DNA of 64,000 nucleotides from Verrucomicrobiaceae bacterium. GTDB taxonomy: Bacteria; Verrucomicrobiota; Verrucomicrobiia; Verrucomicrobiales; Verrucomicrobiaceae. The stretch spans positions 1-64,000 of the forward strand of contig JAEUHM010000046.1 in NCBI GenBank assembly GCA_016795485.1, written 5' to 3'. This document shows positions 8,178 to 15,163 of the stretch, one piece after another; position 1 is the stretch's first letter; each line of letters starts with the position of its first letter. The position numbers and the translations under genes are program-made. Below the pieces are notes generated by a model. That model was given only the letters and a program-made list of their open reading frames with translations, did not search any database and was not told the origin of the DNA.

Positions 8178-8612
8178 TCACTCGTCGCAAGTGCAGGCGT
8201 ATTCCGGGTTGCCGCACTCTTTGCAGGTGTGGAGTTCCAGCTTGATGCGGAAGTTCTTGGTTTTCGCATCGGGGGTGGACTTGGCTTGGACGACGACTTG
8301 GTAGCCTTCGCCTTCGGGGAGCTTGGTTTTGGAGACGAGGAGGTCGCCTTTCTTCTCGAACTCGATCTTGGTTTTGCCGCTGGGGGCTTCGGCGGTGGCG
8401 GTGATGACCTCCGTGGTGGCGGGCTGGGCTTTCAGCGCGGCGTCATAGACGGCGATGCTGATGCTGCGGTCTTTCTCGACGAGGAACTCGGCTTGCTTGC
8501 CGCCAAGATCGAGGAGGAGACCTTTGCGGGGGCCGGCTTTGACTTTGGTATCGGCAAAGGCGGAGCCAGTGGCGAGGGCGGCGATGATGAGGATGTGGAG
8601 CAGTGTTTTCAT
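8178..8612 (-). CDS. Small exported protein with CxxC...CxC tail, RND-associated (cassette A)
   Basis: A 144-residue protein with a signal peptide (MKTLLHILIIAALATGSAFA), a beta-rich middle and the tail HTCKECGNPEYACTCDE. It is a paralogue of the protein encoded at 1328-1804, sharing the early K-x-GP...G segment, the VPEG/LPEG turn and the EYACTC tail, but it lacks the N-terminal His cluster. The inner ATG at 8612 was chosen because it starts the signal peptide. It lies 10 bases downstream of the pump gene, so it belongs to the same operon. A periplasmic metal-binding role is inferred from the four conserved Cys and the location. Confidence 0.75.
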   Translation of the reverse strand: MKTLLHILIIAALATGSAFADTKVKAGPRKGLLLDLGGKQAEFLVEKDRSISIAVYDAALKAQPATTEVITATAEAPSGKTKIEFEKKGDLLVSKTKLPEGEGYQVVVQAKSTPDAKTKNFRIKLELHTCKECGNPEYACTCDE

Positions 8613-8622
8613 GGTGTGTTTG

Positions 8623-11600
8623 TTAGTTTGGCGTTGGGTTCTTGGTTTTGCGCTCAATCCAGTCGTAGAGCACAGGCACGACGAGCAGGGTGAGGAAAGT
8701 GGAGGTGAGGATGCCGCCGATGACGACGGTGGCGATGGGGCGCTGGACTTCGGCCCCGGCTCCGGTGGCGAGGGCCATGGGGAGGAAGCCGAGGCTGGCG
8801 ACGAGGGCGGTCATGAGCTTGGGCCGCAGGCGGGTGAGGGTGCCTTCGAGCACGGCTTCCCGCACGCCTCGGCCTTCACTGCGGAGCTGGTTGATGAAGC
8901 TGATGAGCATGATGCCATTGAGCACGGCGATGCCGCTGAGGGCGATGAAGCCGACGGCGGCGCTGATAGTGAAGGGCATGCCGCGCAGGTGCAGGGCGAA
9001 GATGCCGCCGGTGACGGCAAGCGGCACACACATGAAGATGAGCGTGGCCTGCCGGAAGGAGCCGAAGCTGAGGAAGATGAGCACGAAGATCAAGGCGAGG
9101 GCGAGCGGCACGACGATCATGAGGCGGGCCTTTGCTTCTTGCAGGTTTCTGAACTGGCCGCCGAACTCGAAGTAGTAGCCATCTGGAAAGGCTACCTTTT
9201 CGCGGATGAGGCGGGTGGCTTCATCGACGAAGCTCTGGGTATCGCGTCCGCGCACGTTGATGAGGATGCTGACGCGGCGCTGGGTGTCCTCACGGGCGAT
9301 CTGCACGGGCTGCGGGGTGAGGGTGATTTTGGCGACTTGGCCGAGTGCCAACATGCCGCCATCATCGGTGCGGAGGGCGAGGCGTTTGATGCCTTCGAGA
9401 TCACTGCGGCGGTCTTCACTAAGGCGGACGACGATGGGGCTGCGGCGGTTGCCATCGATGAGCTGGCCGACTTCCGCTCCGGCGAGGGCGGTCTCGATGA
9501 GGTGGTTCAACTCGTCGGCGTGGACGTTGAACTTGCGCATGGCTTCGCGGTCGGGCTGGATTTCGATCATGGGGTTCTTGCCGATGTTGTCGAACTCGGT
9601 CTCGCTGCCGCCACGGATGCTGCTGATGACGGTGCGTGCCTCGCCAGCGAGGCGCTCGAGTTCGTCGTAGCTGTCGCCAAAGACTTTGCACACGAGGTCG
9701 GCGCGTGCTCCGGCCATGATCTCGTTGAAGCGCATCTGGATGGGCTGGGTGACGAGGATGTTTTGGCCGGGCACCTGATCCAGCAGGGCGGTGCGCATGA
9801 GTTCGCCAAGGCGATCTTTGCTGATGGTGTGTCCGTCTTCCTGCCTCCACTGCTCACGCGGGGCGAGCATGATGTAGGTGTCGGCCACGTTGGGGTTCAT
9901 GGGATCGGTGGCGATCTCGGCGGTGCCGATGCGGGAGAAGATTTCCTTCACTTCGGGGAAGTCGCGGCGGATGACGGCCTCGCTTTGCTTTTGCAATTCG
10001 AGCGAGGAAGAAAGCCCGGCGCTGCTGCTGCGGATGAGCTGGAAGGCGAAGTCGCCCTCATCGAGCTGCGGGATGAACTCGGAGCCAAGGCGTGAGAAGA
10101 CCCACAGCGAGGAGCCGAAGAGGATGAGCATGGGCAGGACGATGAGCGGCTTGAAACGCAGGCCGAACTGCAAGAGCGGTGTGTAGAGGCGCTTCGTGAG
10201 GGTGACGAGCCAGTTGTCCTTTTCCTGAATCTTCCCACCGAGAAGATAAGAGCACAGCACGGGCATGAGGGTGACGGCGAGCACGAGCGAGGCTCCGAGC
10301 GCGAGCATGACGACGAGGGCCATGGGCTTGAACATTTTCCCCTCGATGCCTTGCAGGGCGAGGATGGGCACATAGACGACGGTGATGATGAGCACGCCGA
10401 AGAACATGGGATTGGCGACTTCTTTGGCGGACTTGAGCACTTCCTCGCTGCGCTCCCGCAGGGTGAGGGTGCGACCGAGCGCGTGCTGACGCTCCCCGAG
10501 GTGGCGGACGATGTTTTCCACCATGACGACGGCGCCATCAATGATGAGGCCGAAGTCGATGGCTCCGAGGCTCATCAAGTTTCCGCTGATGTGGTAGCGC
10601 ACCATGCCGGTCATGGCGATGAGCATGGAAAGCGGGATGACGAGGGCGACGATGAAGGCGGCGCGAAAGTTCCCCAGCAGAGCAAAGAGCACGACGACGA
10701 CGAGCAATGCGCCCTCGGCGAGATTCTTCTCCACGGTGGCGATGGTGCGGCTGACGAGGGCGCTGCGATCATAGAGGGTGCGAATGGTGACTCCGTGGGG
10801 GAGCTTTTCCTGAATCTCCGCCAAACGGCTGCGGACGGCTTGGGCGACGAGGCGTGAGTTTTCCCCTGCAAGCATGATGGTGGCTCCGATGAGGGCTTCC
10901 TTTCCGTCATCGGTGGAGGCTCCGGTGCGGAAGGCGCTGCCGATGGTGACGCTGGCGACTTCGCTGATAAGAATGGGCCGCACGCCACCAGCGAACTTCA
11001 GCGGGATGGCGAGGATTTGCTCCATGTCGGTGACGCGGCTGGCAGCGCGGATGATGAGCTGCTCACCGCCGATCTCGACGTAGCCGCCACCTGCATTGCG
11101 GGTGTTTTGCTCCACGATCTCGGCCAGCATGTCGAGCGAGAGGCCGCGTGCGGCGAGGCGGGCGGGATCAGGCTGGATGACGATCTGCTTTTGATAACCG
11201 CCGCTGGTATTCACCTCCGCGACGCCCGTGGTGGCACGGAGGAGAGGCTTCACCTGATACTCCTGAATCTGCGCCAGCTCCATGAGCTGGGCCTCGCGGG
11301 TGGCGGGCTTGGTCTTCGCGTCGTCGGTGTAATCGAGGCCGTAGTAGAAGATCTCGCCAAGGCCGGTGGCGACAGGGGCGAGCTTGGGCGTGAGGCCGGG
11401 CGGCAGGTCATCAAGCACGGCTTGCAGTCTCTCGGTGACGAGCTGGCGGGTGCGGTAGAGGTCCACGCCATCCTCAAAGATCATGGTGACCTGGGAGAGG
11501 CCGAGCTTTGACAAGGAACGCAGCTCGACCATCTGCGGCAAGCCGGCCATCTCGCTCTCGATGGGAAAGGAGACGAGCTTTTCGATCTCCTCCGGGGCGA

Positions 11601-11766
11601 GGGCGGAGACGGCGGTATTGATCTGCACCTGCGGATTGGTGATGTCCGGCACGGCATCAATCGGCAGATGAATGGCGGACCAGGTGCCGATGCCAATGAG
11701 GATGAACGTGGCGAGCAGCACGGCGGCGCGCTGCCGCATGGCGAGGGTGATGAGATGAGCGAGCAT
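8623..11766 (-). CDS. czcA: Heavy-metal efflux RND transporter, CzcA family (cassette A)
   Basis: This is a 1047-residue HME-RND pump. It opens with MLAHLITLAMRQRAAVLLA and has the HLPIDAVPDITNPQVQI segment typical of CzcA/CusA proteins. Helix 4 near residues 404-418 carries DFGLIIDGAVVMVEN, which fits the DFGxxxDGAxxxVEN signature of pumps for divalent cations such as Zn, Co, Cd or Ni. The two acidic residues there are those needed for proton coupling in CzcA. The periplasmic strand NEIMAGARADLVCKVFGDS also matches the CzcA form. It follows a metallothionein-like gene by 56 bases. The gene symbol rests on family resemblance; the exact metal is not known. Confidence 0.93.
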   Translation of the reverse strand: MLAHLITLAMRQRAAVLLATFILIGIGTWSAIHLPIDAVPDITNPQVQINTAVSALAPEEIEKLVSFPIESEMAGLPQMVELRSLSKLGLSQVTMIFEDGVDLYRTRQLVTERLQAVLDDLPPGLTPKLAPVATGLGEIFYYGLDYTDDAKTKPATREAQLMELAQIQEYQVKPLLRATTGVAEVNTSGGYQKQIVIQPDPARLAARGLSLDMLAEIVEQNTRNAGGGYVEIGGEQLIIRAASRVTDMEQILAIPLKFAGGVRPILISEVASVTIGSAFRTGASTDDGKEALIGATIMLAGENSRLVAQAVRSRLAEIQEKLPHGVTIRTLYDRSALVSRTIATVEKNLAEGALLVVVVLFALLGNFRAAFIVALVIPLSMLIAMTGMVRYHISGNLMSLGAIDFGLIIDGAVVMVENIVRHLGERQHALGRTLTLRERSEEVLKSAKEVANPMFFGVLIITVVYVPILALQGIEGKMFKPMALVVMLALGASLVLAVTLMPVLCSYLLGGKIQEKDNWLVTLTKRLYTPLLQFGLRFKPLIVLPMLILFGSSLWVFSRLGSEFIPQLDEGDFAFQLIRSSSAGLSSSLELQKQSEAVIRRDFPEVKEIFSRIGTAEIATDPMNPNVADTYIMLAPREQWRQEDGHTISKDRLGELMRTALLDQVPGQNILVTQPIQMRFNEIMAGARADLVCKVFGDSYDELERLAGEARTVISSIRGGSETEFDNIGKNPMIEIQPDREAMRKFNVHADELNHLIETALAGAEVGQLIDGNRRSPIVVRLSEDRRSDLEGIKRLALRTDDGGMLALGQVAKITLTPQPVQIAREDTQRRVSILINVRGRDTQSFVDEATRLIREKVAFPDGYYFEFGGQFRNLQEAKARLMIVVPLALALIFVLIFLSFGSFRQATLIFMCVPLAVTGGIFALHLRGMPFTISAAVGFIALSGIAVLNGIMLISFINQLRSEGRGVREAVLEGTLTRLRPKLMTALVASLGFLPMALATGAGAEVQRPIATVVIGGILTSTFLTLLVVPVLYDWIERKTKNPTPN

Positions 11767-11822
11767 GAGGTGAAGAATGAGCGTCCGCCGACTGGAGTCG
11801 GCGGACGCCGTGGGTGTGCTAG

Positions 11823-12056
11823 TTAGTCAGCGCAGCACTCGCAGCCGGTGCAGCAGCCTGGGTCGCAGGAGCAGACACCAGCCTCACAGCAACTGCCGGT
11901 GAGGCAGCAGCAGTCACCCGTGGCGCAGCAAGCGCCACCCGTGCAGCAGGCAGCGGCAAGGCAGCAGTTGGACTTGGCGTCCGTGCTGGATTGAGTGGCT
12001 GCATAGAGACCGGTGAGGGTCAGGATGAGGGCAAGAGACAGGAACAATGTTTTCAT
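11823..12056 (-). CDS. Exported metallothionein-like Cys-rich small protein
   Basis: A 77-residue protein begins with a clear signal peptide (MKTLFLSLALILTLTGLYA) and has about 58 mature residues, 18 of them Cys. They occur mostly as CC pairs plus one CCC (NCC, ACC, ACC, DCCC, SCC, VCSC, GCC, GCECC). No His or aromatic residue is present in the mature part. Such density is typical of metallothioneins, which bind d10 metals through Cys thiolate clusters, but those are normally cytoplasmic; a signal peptide would place this one in the periplasm or outside. It sits between adaptor and pump genes of an RND metal-efflux operon, which supports metal binding. No known metallothionein family (Pfam or otherwise) was recognised. 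Confidence 0.75.
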   Translation of the reverse strand: MKTLFLSLALILTLTGLYAATQSSTDAKSNCCLAAACCTGGACCATGDCCCLTGSCCEAGVCSCDPGCCTGCECCAD

Positions 12057-12087
12057 AGATGAGTAAGTTTGAATGGTTTAAATGAAC

Positions 12088-12501
12088 TTAAGTCGGCGGA
12101 GTGCCGACGTGGTGGAAGTGGTGTGGCTGCTTTGGAGGCGGCAAAGGAGGCCGCTCGGTGCGTGAAGGCGCACGCTGCGACAAAGGACGAATGCCTTGGG
12201 CATTGAGCGGGCAGGTCTGTGGAGCACTCATCACCACAGGAGGCATGGTGGACGTGATGTGCAGACAGCAGGCACAGTCGCAGCCTTGGTTGGTGTCCTG
12301 GCAGGGGCAGTCGGAATGGTGCTCAGTGTTGTCTGACGGCATGTCTTTGCAGCAGATCATCTCGCACGCCGGCATCCGGGGTGAGCACTTCCCCTGATGC
12401 GCCTGACTCCACGGCACCGCAAACAACGGCAGCAGCACGACGAGCATGATCCAGGTGATCATGCGATGCTGTTTGCGGTGATGGAGGCTGGTGGAGAACA
12501 T
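12088..12501 (-). CDS. Small exported Cys/His-rich protein
   Basis: A 137-residue protein with a basic N-terminus, a hydrophobic segment (MITWIMLVVLLPLFAVPWSQA) and a Cys-rich part of about 45 residues holding ten Cys (AC, ICC, CPC, GCDCACC). A Pro/His-rich tail (PPLPPPKQPHHFHH) ends the protein. The ATG at 12501 lies 9 bases after the adaptor gene stop; another ATG at 12462 directly before the membrane segment is also possible. The context suggests periplasmic metal binding. It looks like small proteins of the CzcI/DUF2946 sort, but I could not confirm membership. Confidence 0.65.
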   Translation of the reverse strand: MFSTSLHHRKQHRMITWIMLVVLLPLFAVPWSQAHQGKCSPRMPACEMICCKDMPSDNTEHHSDCPCQDTNQGCDCACCLHITSTMPPVVMSAPQTCPLNAQGIRPLSQRAPSRTERPPLPPPKQPHHFHHVGTPPT

Positions 12502-12510
12502 GGCCAAGGT

Positions 12511-13206
12511 TTAGTGGCCGCAGGTGCAGGCTTTGCCGCCACGGAGGACTTGGAGTTCCGCCAGCCAGAGTGACATGACGGGCGTGGTGACGATCTCATC
12601 GCCTGAATAGAGGCCGTCGGTGATCTCGACGTGCTCTCCGCTCGCCGCGCCGACCTTGACGGGTGTGCGCAGATAGAACTCGTCGTTCTTCGCATAAACA
12701 AATGTGCCCTCGGCAGTGGTGAGCAGCGCGGCCTTCGGAATCGCGGTCACAGCATCGCCAGCGGCAAAGCGGAAGGTGGCGCTGAGGGCGCTGCCTGCCT
12801 CCAGCGTGGCCGCGCTCTGCACGGTGACTTCAAAATCACCCAGCGTGATGAAGGGGGCCTTCTCCACGCGGAGCACGCTACCCTTTTCCTCACCAAAAAC
12901 GACCTCCATGCCGGGCTGCACGCGTGCCGCCTGGGCCTCGGTGAGCCAGCCGCTAGCCTCGGTGCCGCGCTGCATGGCCTGCAAGGTGACGGTGAAGCTA
13001 GCCGCGATTTTTTCCTCCGCGACCTCGGCGGTTTGCAGGCCGATGGAACGGCGCATCTGCTCGGTGAGGGCCACGCCTTTTCCCTCCTTGAAGTGAGCGC
13101 CATTCTCCGGCGCGGGTGTGGCAGCGCCAGGGCTGGCCTGCGAGTCGAGGCAGCTCGTGAGGGTGAGTGAAAGTGCGGCGAGAAGGGTGCAAAGAATGAG
13201 TTTCAT
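12511..13206 (-). CDS. Short RND adaptor lipoprotein lacking the alpha-hairpin
   Basis: At 231 residues this is far shorter than CzcB/CusB adaptors (about 380-520). A lipobox (LTLTSC, Cys19) predicts an outer- or inner-membrane lipoprotein. The rest matches only the beta-barrel and membrane-proximal parts of the family: the segment IPKAALLTTAEGTFVYAKND, then a VEITDGLYSGDEIVTTP strand set that is the usual C-terminal signature. The lipoyl and alpha-hairpin parts that dock on TolC are missing. It ends in KACTCGH, recalling the CTC tails of the two small exported proteins of the same cluster. It lies 12 bases after the TolC-type gene. There is no sign of a frameshift; the reduction seems genuine. 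Confidence 0.8.
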   Translation of the reverse strand: MKLILCTLLAALSLTLTSCLDSQASPGAATPAPENGAHFKEGKGVALTEQMRRSIGLQTAEVAEEKIAASFTVTLQAMQRGTEASGWLTEAQAARVQPGMEVVFGEEKGSVLRVEKAPFITLGDFEVTVQSAATLEAGSALSATFRFAAGDAVTAIPKAALLTTAEGTFVYAKNDEFYLRTPVKVGAASGEHVEITDGLYSGDEIVTTPVMSLWLAELQVLRGGKACTCGH

Positions 13207-13218
13207 GGTGGTGAGAAG

Positions 13219-14481
13219 TTAGTTTTTGATGGTGACGAGGCTGGCGGGTGCGCCGGTGAGTTCTTCGAGTGCGAGGGCGGCCTCCAGCGCCTGGCTCTGC
13301 GCCTCGCTGATGGATTCGACGGCTTCGAGATACTTGTCTTGAAGCTCCACGAAGGTGCTCATCGGCACCGCACCGATTCGGTAGTGGCGGTCAGCCAGCG
13401 CGGCGGCTTCGCTGAACTTGGCGATGGCATCGCCCTTCCACACGGCGCTGCGAGATTGCTGCGTTTTGAACAATAGCGCGGACTCCGTGACCTGCCGCTC
13501 CACCTCACGCTGGGCGCTGCTCAGTGTGGCCTGCGCCTGCACCTGCCGTGCCTCGGCACTGGTCACCTCCGCCTTGCCAGATTTCCAAAACGGCAGCGGA
13601 AAGGAGATGCCGATCCCTGCCACGGTTTGGTCATCGAGCGAGCGGGTGTTTTGCACCTCGACGAATGGGCCGACGGTAAAGGTGGGGTAGCGTTCGTTCT
13701 TGGCGAGTTCGACCTTGAAGCCTTGCTGCTCCAGCTCCGCACGGCGGATGCGCAGGTCGTAGTGGTTCTTCATCGCCGTGCCGAGAAGTGAATCAAGTGA
13801 AGGCGCTGTTTTCAGCGTGAAGGCATCCCGCTTCACGATGAGCGGCGTGTCGGCCCGGCGGCCCATGAGCTGATTCAGCTCCAGCAACGCCTTTTGCACT
13901 GTCACGCCCGCCGTCGCAGCGCGTGACTCCGCCACCAATGTCGCCGCCTCAACAGTCACGCTTTCCAACTGCGGCGCAATGCCTGCTGCCTCGCGCTGCA
14001 CCATCACCTCTCGCAGAGCGGCATAGCGTGCGGCTACCTCGCCGGCTGCCGCTGCCACCTCCTGCTGAGCCGCCAGCGTGTAACCAAGCACGCGGACACG
14101 CGAGGCGAGGTGAAAACGGAAACGCTCCAGCCCCAGCTCCGCCAGAGCGATGTCGCGGTTCGCGATGGCCTTTCGCAAGCCCAGCCGCCCCGGCCATTCG
14201 ATGGGCTGTGCCAGCGATGCCGCAAAGGCAAGGCCGTTAGAGCGTGACTCGGTGCCTTTGAGTCGGTTTTGGCCGACCTCCAGGCTGAGTTCAGGGTTCG
14301 AGGGCCTGCCCGCCGCGCTGCCAGCAGCCTTGGCGGAGGCGATTTCCGCCTCGTAGAAGCGGATTTCAGGATTGGCAGCTAAAGTCCTCCCCACCAACTG
14401 CGTTAGGGTGAGAGGCTGCGGTTTATCCTCCGCCAGCACAGGCAGAGTGAGAAGGGTCAAAAGAGTAACGGTGAGTTTCAT
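13219..14481 (-). CDS. czcC: TolC/CzcC-family outer-membrane efflux channel (cassette A)
   Basis: A 420-residue protein with a signal peptide (MKLTVTLLTLLTLPVLA) and two outer-membrane efflux repeats. The characteristic segments are RPSNPELSLEVGQNRLKG in the first and ISFPLPFWKSGKAEVTSAEA in the second repeat, the latter matching the corresponding strand of the other channel protein in this window (PLPFWNKNEGQI). The ATG at 14481 was preferred because it opens the signal peptide; an ATG two codons upstream is equally open. It should be the outer-membrane part of the cassette A pump. How it would dock with the hairpin-less adaptor downstream is unclear. Confidence 0.9.
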   Translation of the reverse strand: MKLTVTLLTLLTLPVLAEDKPQPLTLTQLVGRTLAANPEIRFYEAEIASAKAAGSAAGRPSNPELSLEVGQNRLKGTESRSNGLAFAASLAQPIEWPGRLGLRKAIANRDIALAELGLERFRFHLASRVRVLGYTLAAQQEVAAAAGEVAARYAALREVMVQREAAGIAPQLESVTVEAATLVAESRAATAGVTVQKALLELNQLMGRRADTPLIVKRDAFTLKTAPSLDSLLGTAMKNHYDLRIRRAELEQQGFKVELAKNERYPTFTVGPFVEVQNTRSLDDQTVAGIGISFPLPFWKSGKAEVTSAEARQVQAQATLSSAQREVERQVTESALLFKTQQSRSAVWKGDAIAKFSEAAALADRHYRIGAVPMSTFVELQDKYLEAVESISEAQSQALEAALALEELTGAPASLVTIKN

Positions 14482-14590
14482 AAGCATGAGATTCCAGACA
14501 GCGGTGAATGGGCGCGAGAACACGCCACAAGTGCAAACAAGCGCCTGAAAGCTCAGCGGGCCGCATCGTGACGGCTCAAGCTCAGGACGC

Positions 14591-14983
14591 TCAAATCAGA
14601 GCACAATCAGGCCCGCGCACCGGACAAGCCGTGCGTGCCAGAAACTCACACAATCGCCGCACAGGCGGCCCGTGAACTGATAAGAGAACCTCCGCAGAGC
14701 TATCCGCATCCACGACCGGCAACACAAGCTGCATGACGACAGGAAGAGCAAACTCCGGCTGCGCCTCCAAGCCCAGCTTCACCGCCAATGTGGCCCCATT
14801 TTCCAGATAATCACACACCTGGCACTCATCGGAAACCGGCTCATGCTCCTCATCATGCTCGCCTTCATGACAAACATGCTCCGCACAACACGTCGCCCCA
14901 CCCAACACCCCAAAACGCTCCAAGGAGCAATGCACGAGGCACGACACCCAAAGGCATAAAATGATGGCGGAGAGAAACTTCAC
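14591..14983 (-). CDS. Small exported Cys/His-rich protein, first gene of cassette A
   Basis: A 130-residue protein starts with GTG and a hydrophobic signal-like segment (KFLSAIILCLWVSCLVHC), then a Cys/His/Glu-rich stretch (TCCAEHVCHEGEHDEEHEP, CQVC). The ending LARTACPVRGPDC resembles the Arg-Ala-Pro type ending of CzcI-like proteins. It is the first gene of the whole minus-strand metal run, 109 bases ahead of the TolC-type gene, so it may be a periplasmic sensor or buffer for the cluster; this is inferred from position only. No ribosome binding site is obvious at the GTG. Confidence 0.6.
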   Translation of the reverse strand: MKFLSAIILCLWVSCLVHCSLERFGVLGGATCCAEHVCHEGEHDEEHEPVSDECQVCDYLENGATLAVKLGLEAQPEFALPVVMQLVLPVVDADSSAEVLLSVHGPPVRRLCEFLARTACPVRGPDCALI

Positions 14984-15163
14984 TGGTGATAATGGTAAGT
15001 GAAAGAGGCCATGCGTGTCAATTTATTCCAAGCTGTGTCAATGATGTGTTGGAGAGGGATAGCTGCCCAAGTGGAGGCTCATGCGGAGGATGATCTGTCG
15101 GCGGTGGCATCGTGATGGGAAATCATGCCTCCCGGCTGGCTTTGTCACCCCCTTAACGGCAGC
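14984..15163. other. Intergenic region upstream of the metal-efflux run
   Basis: About 180 bases with no open frame or strong hairpin. It is the only sizeable gap upstream of the 14-gene minus-strand run, so the main promoter of cassette A should lie here, but no clear -35/-10 pair or operator palindrome could be assigned by eye. Confidence 0.4.

Noticed and set aside
8455-10095. Long open frame on the plus strand opposite the CzcA-type gene
   Set aside because: It is antisense to a clear RND pump, is extremely rich in Asp/Glu/Gly/Ala/His and has no domain features. High-GC coding DNA commonly leaves the opposite strand open.
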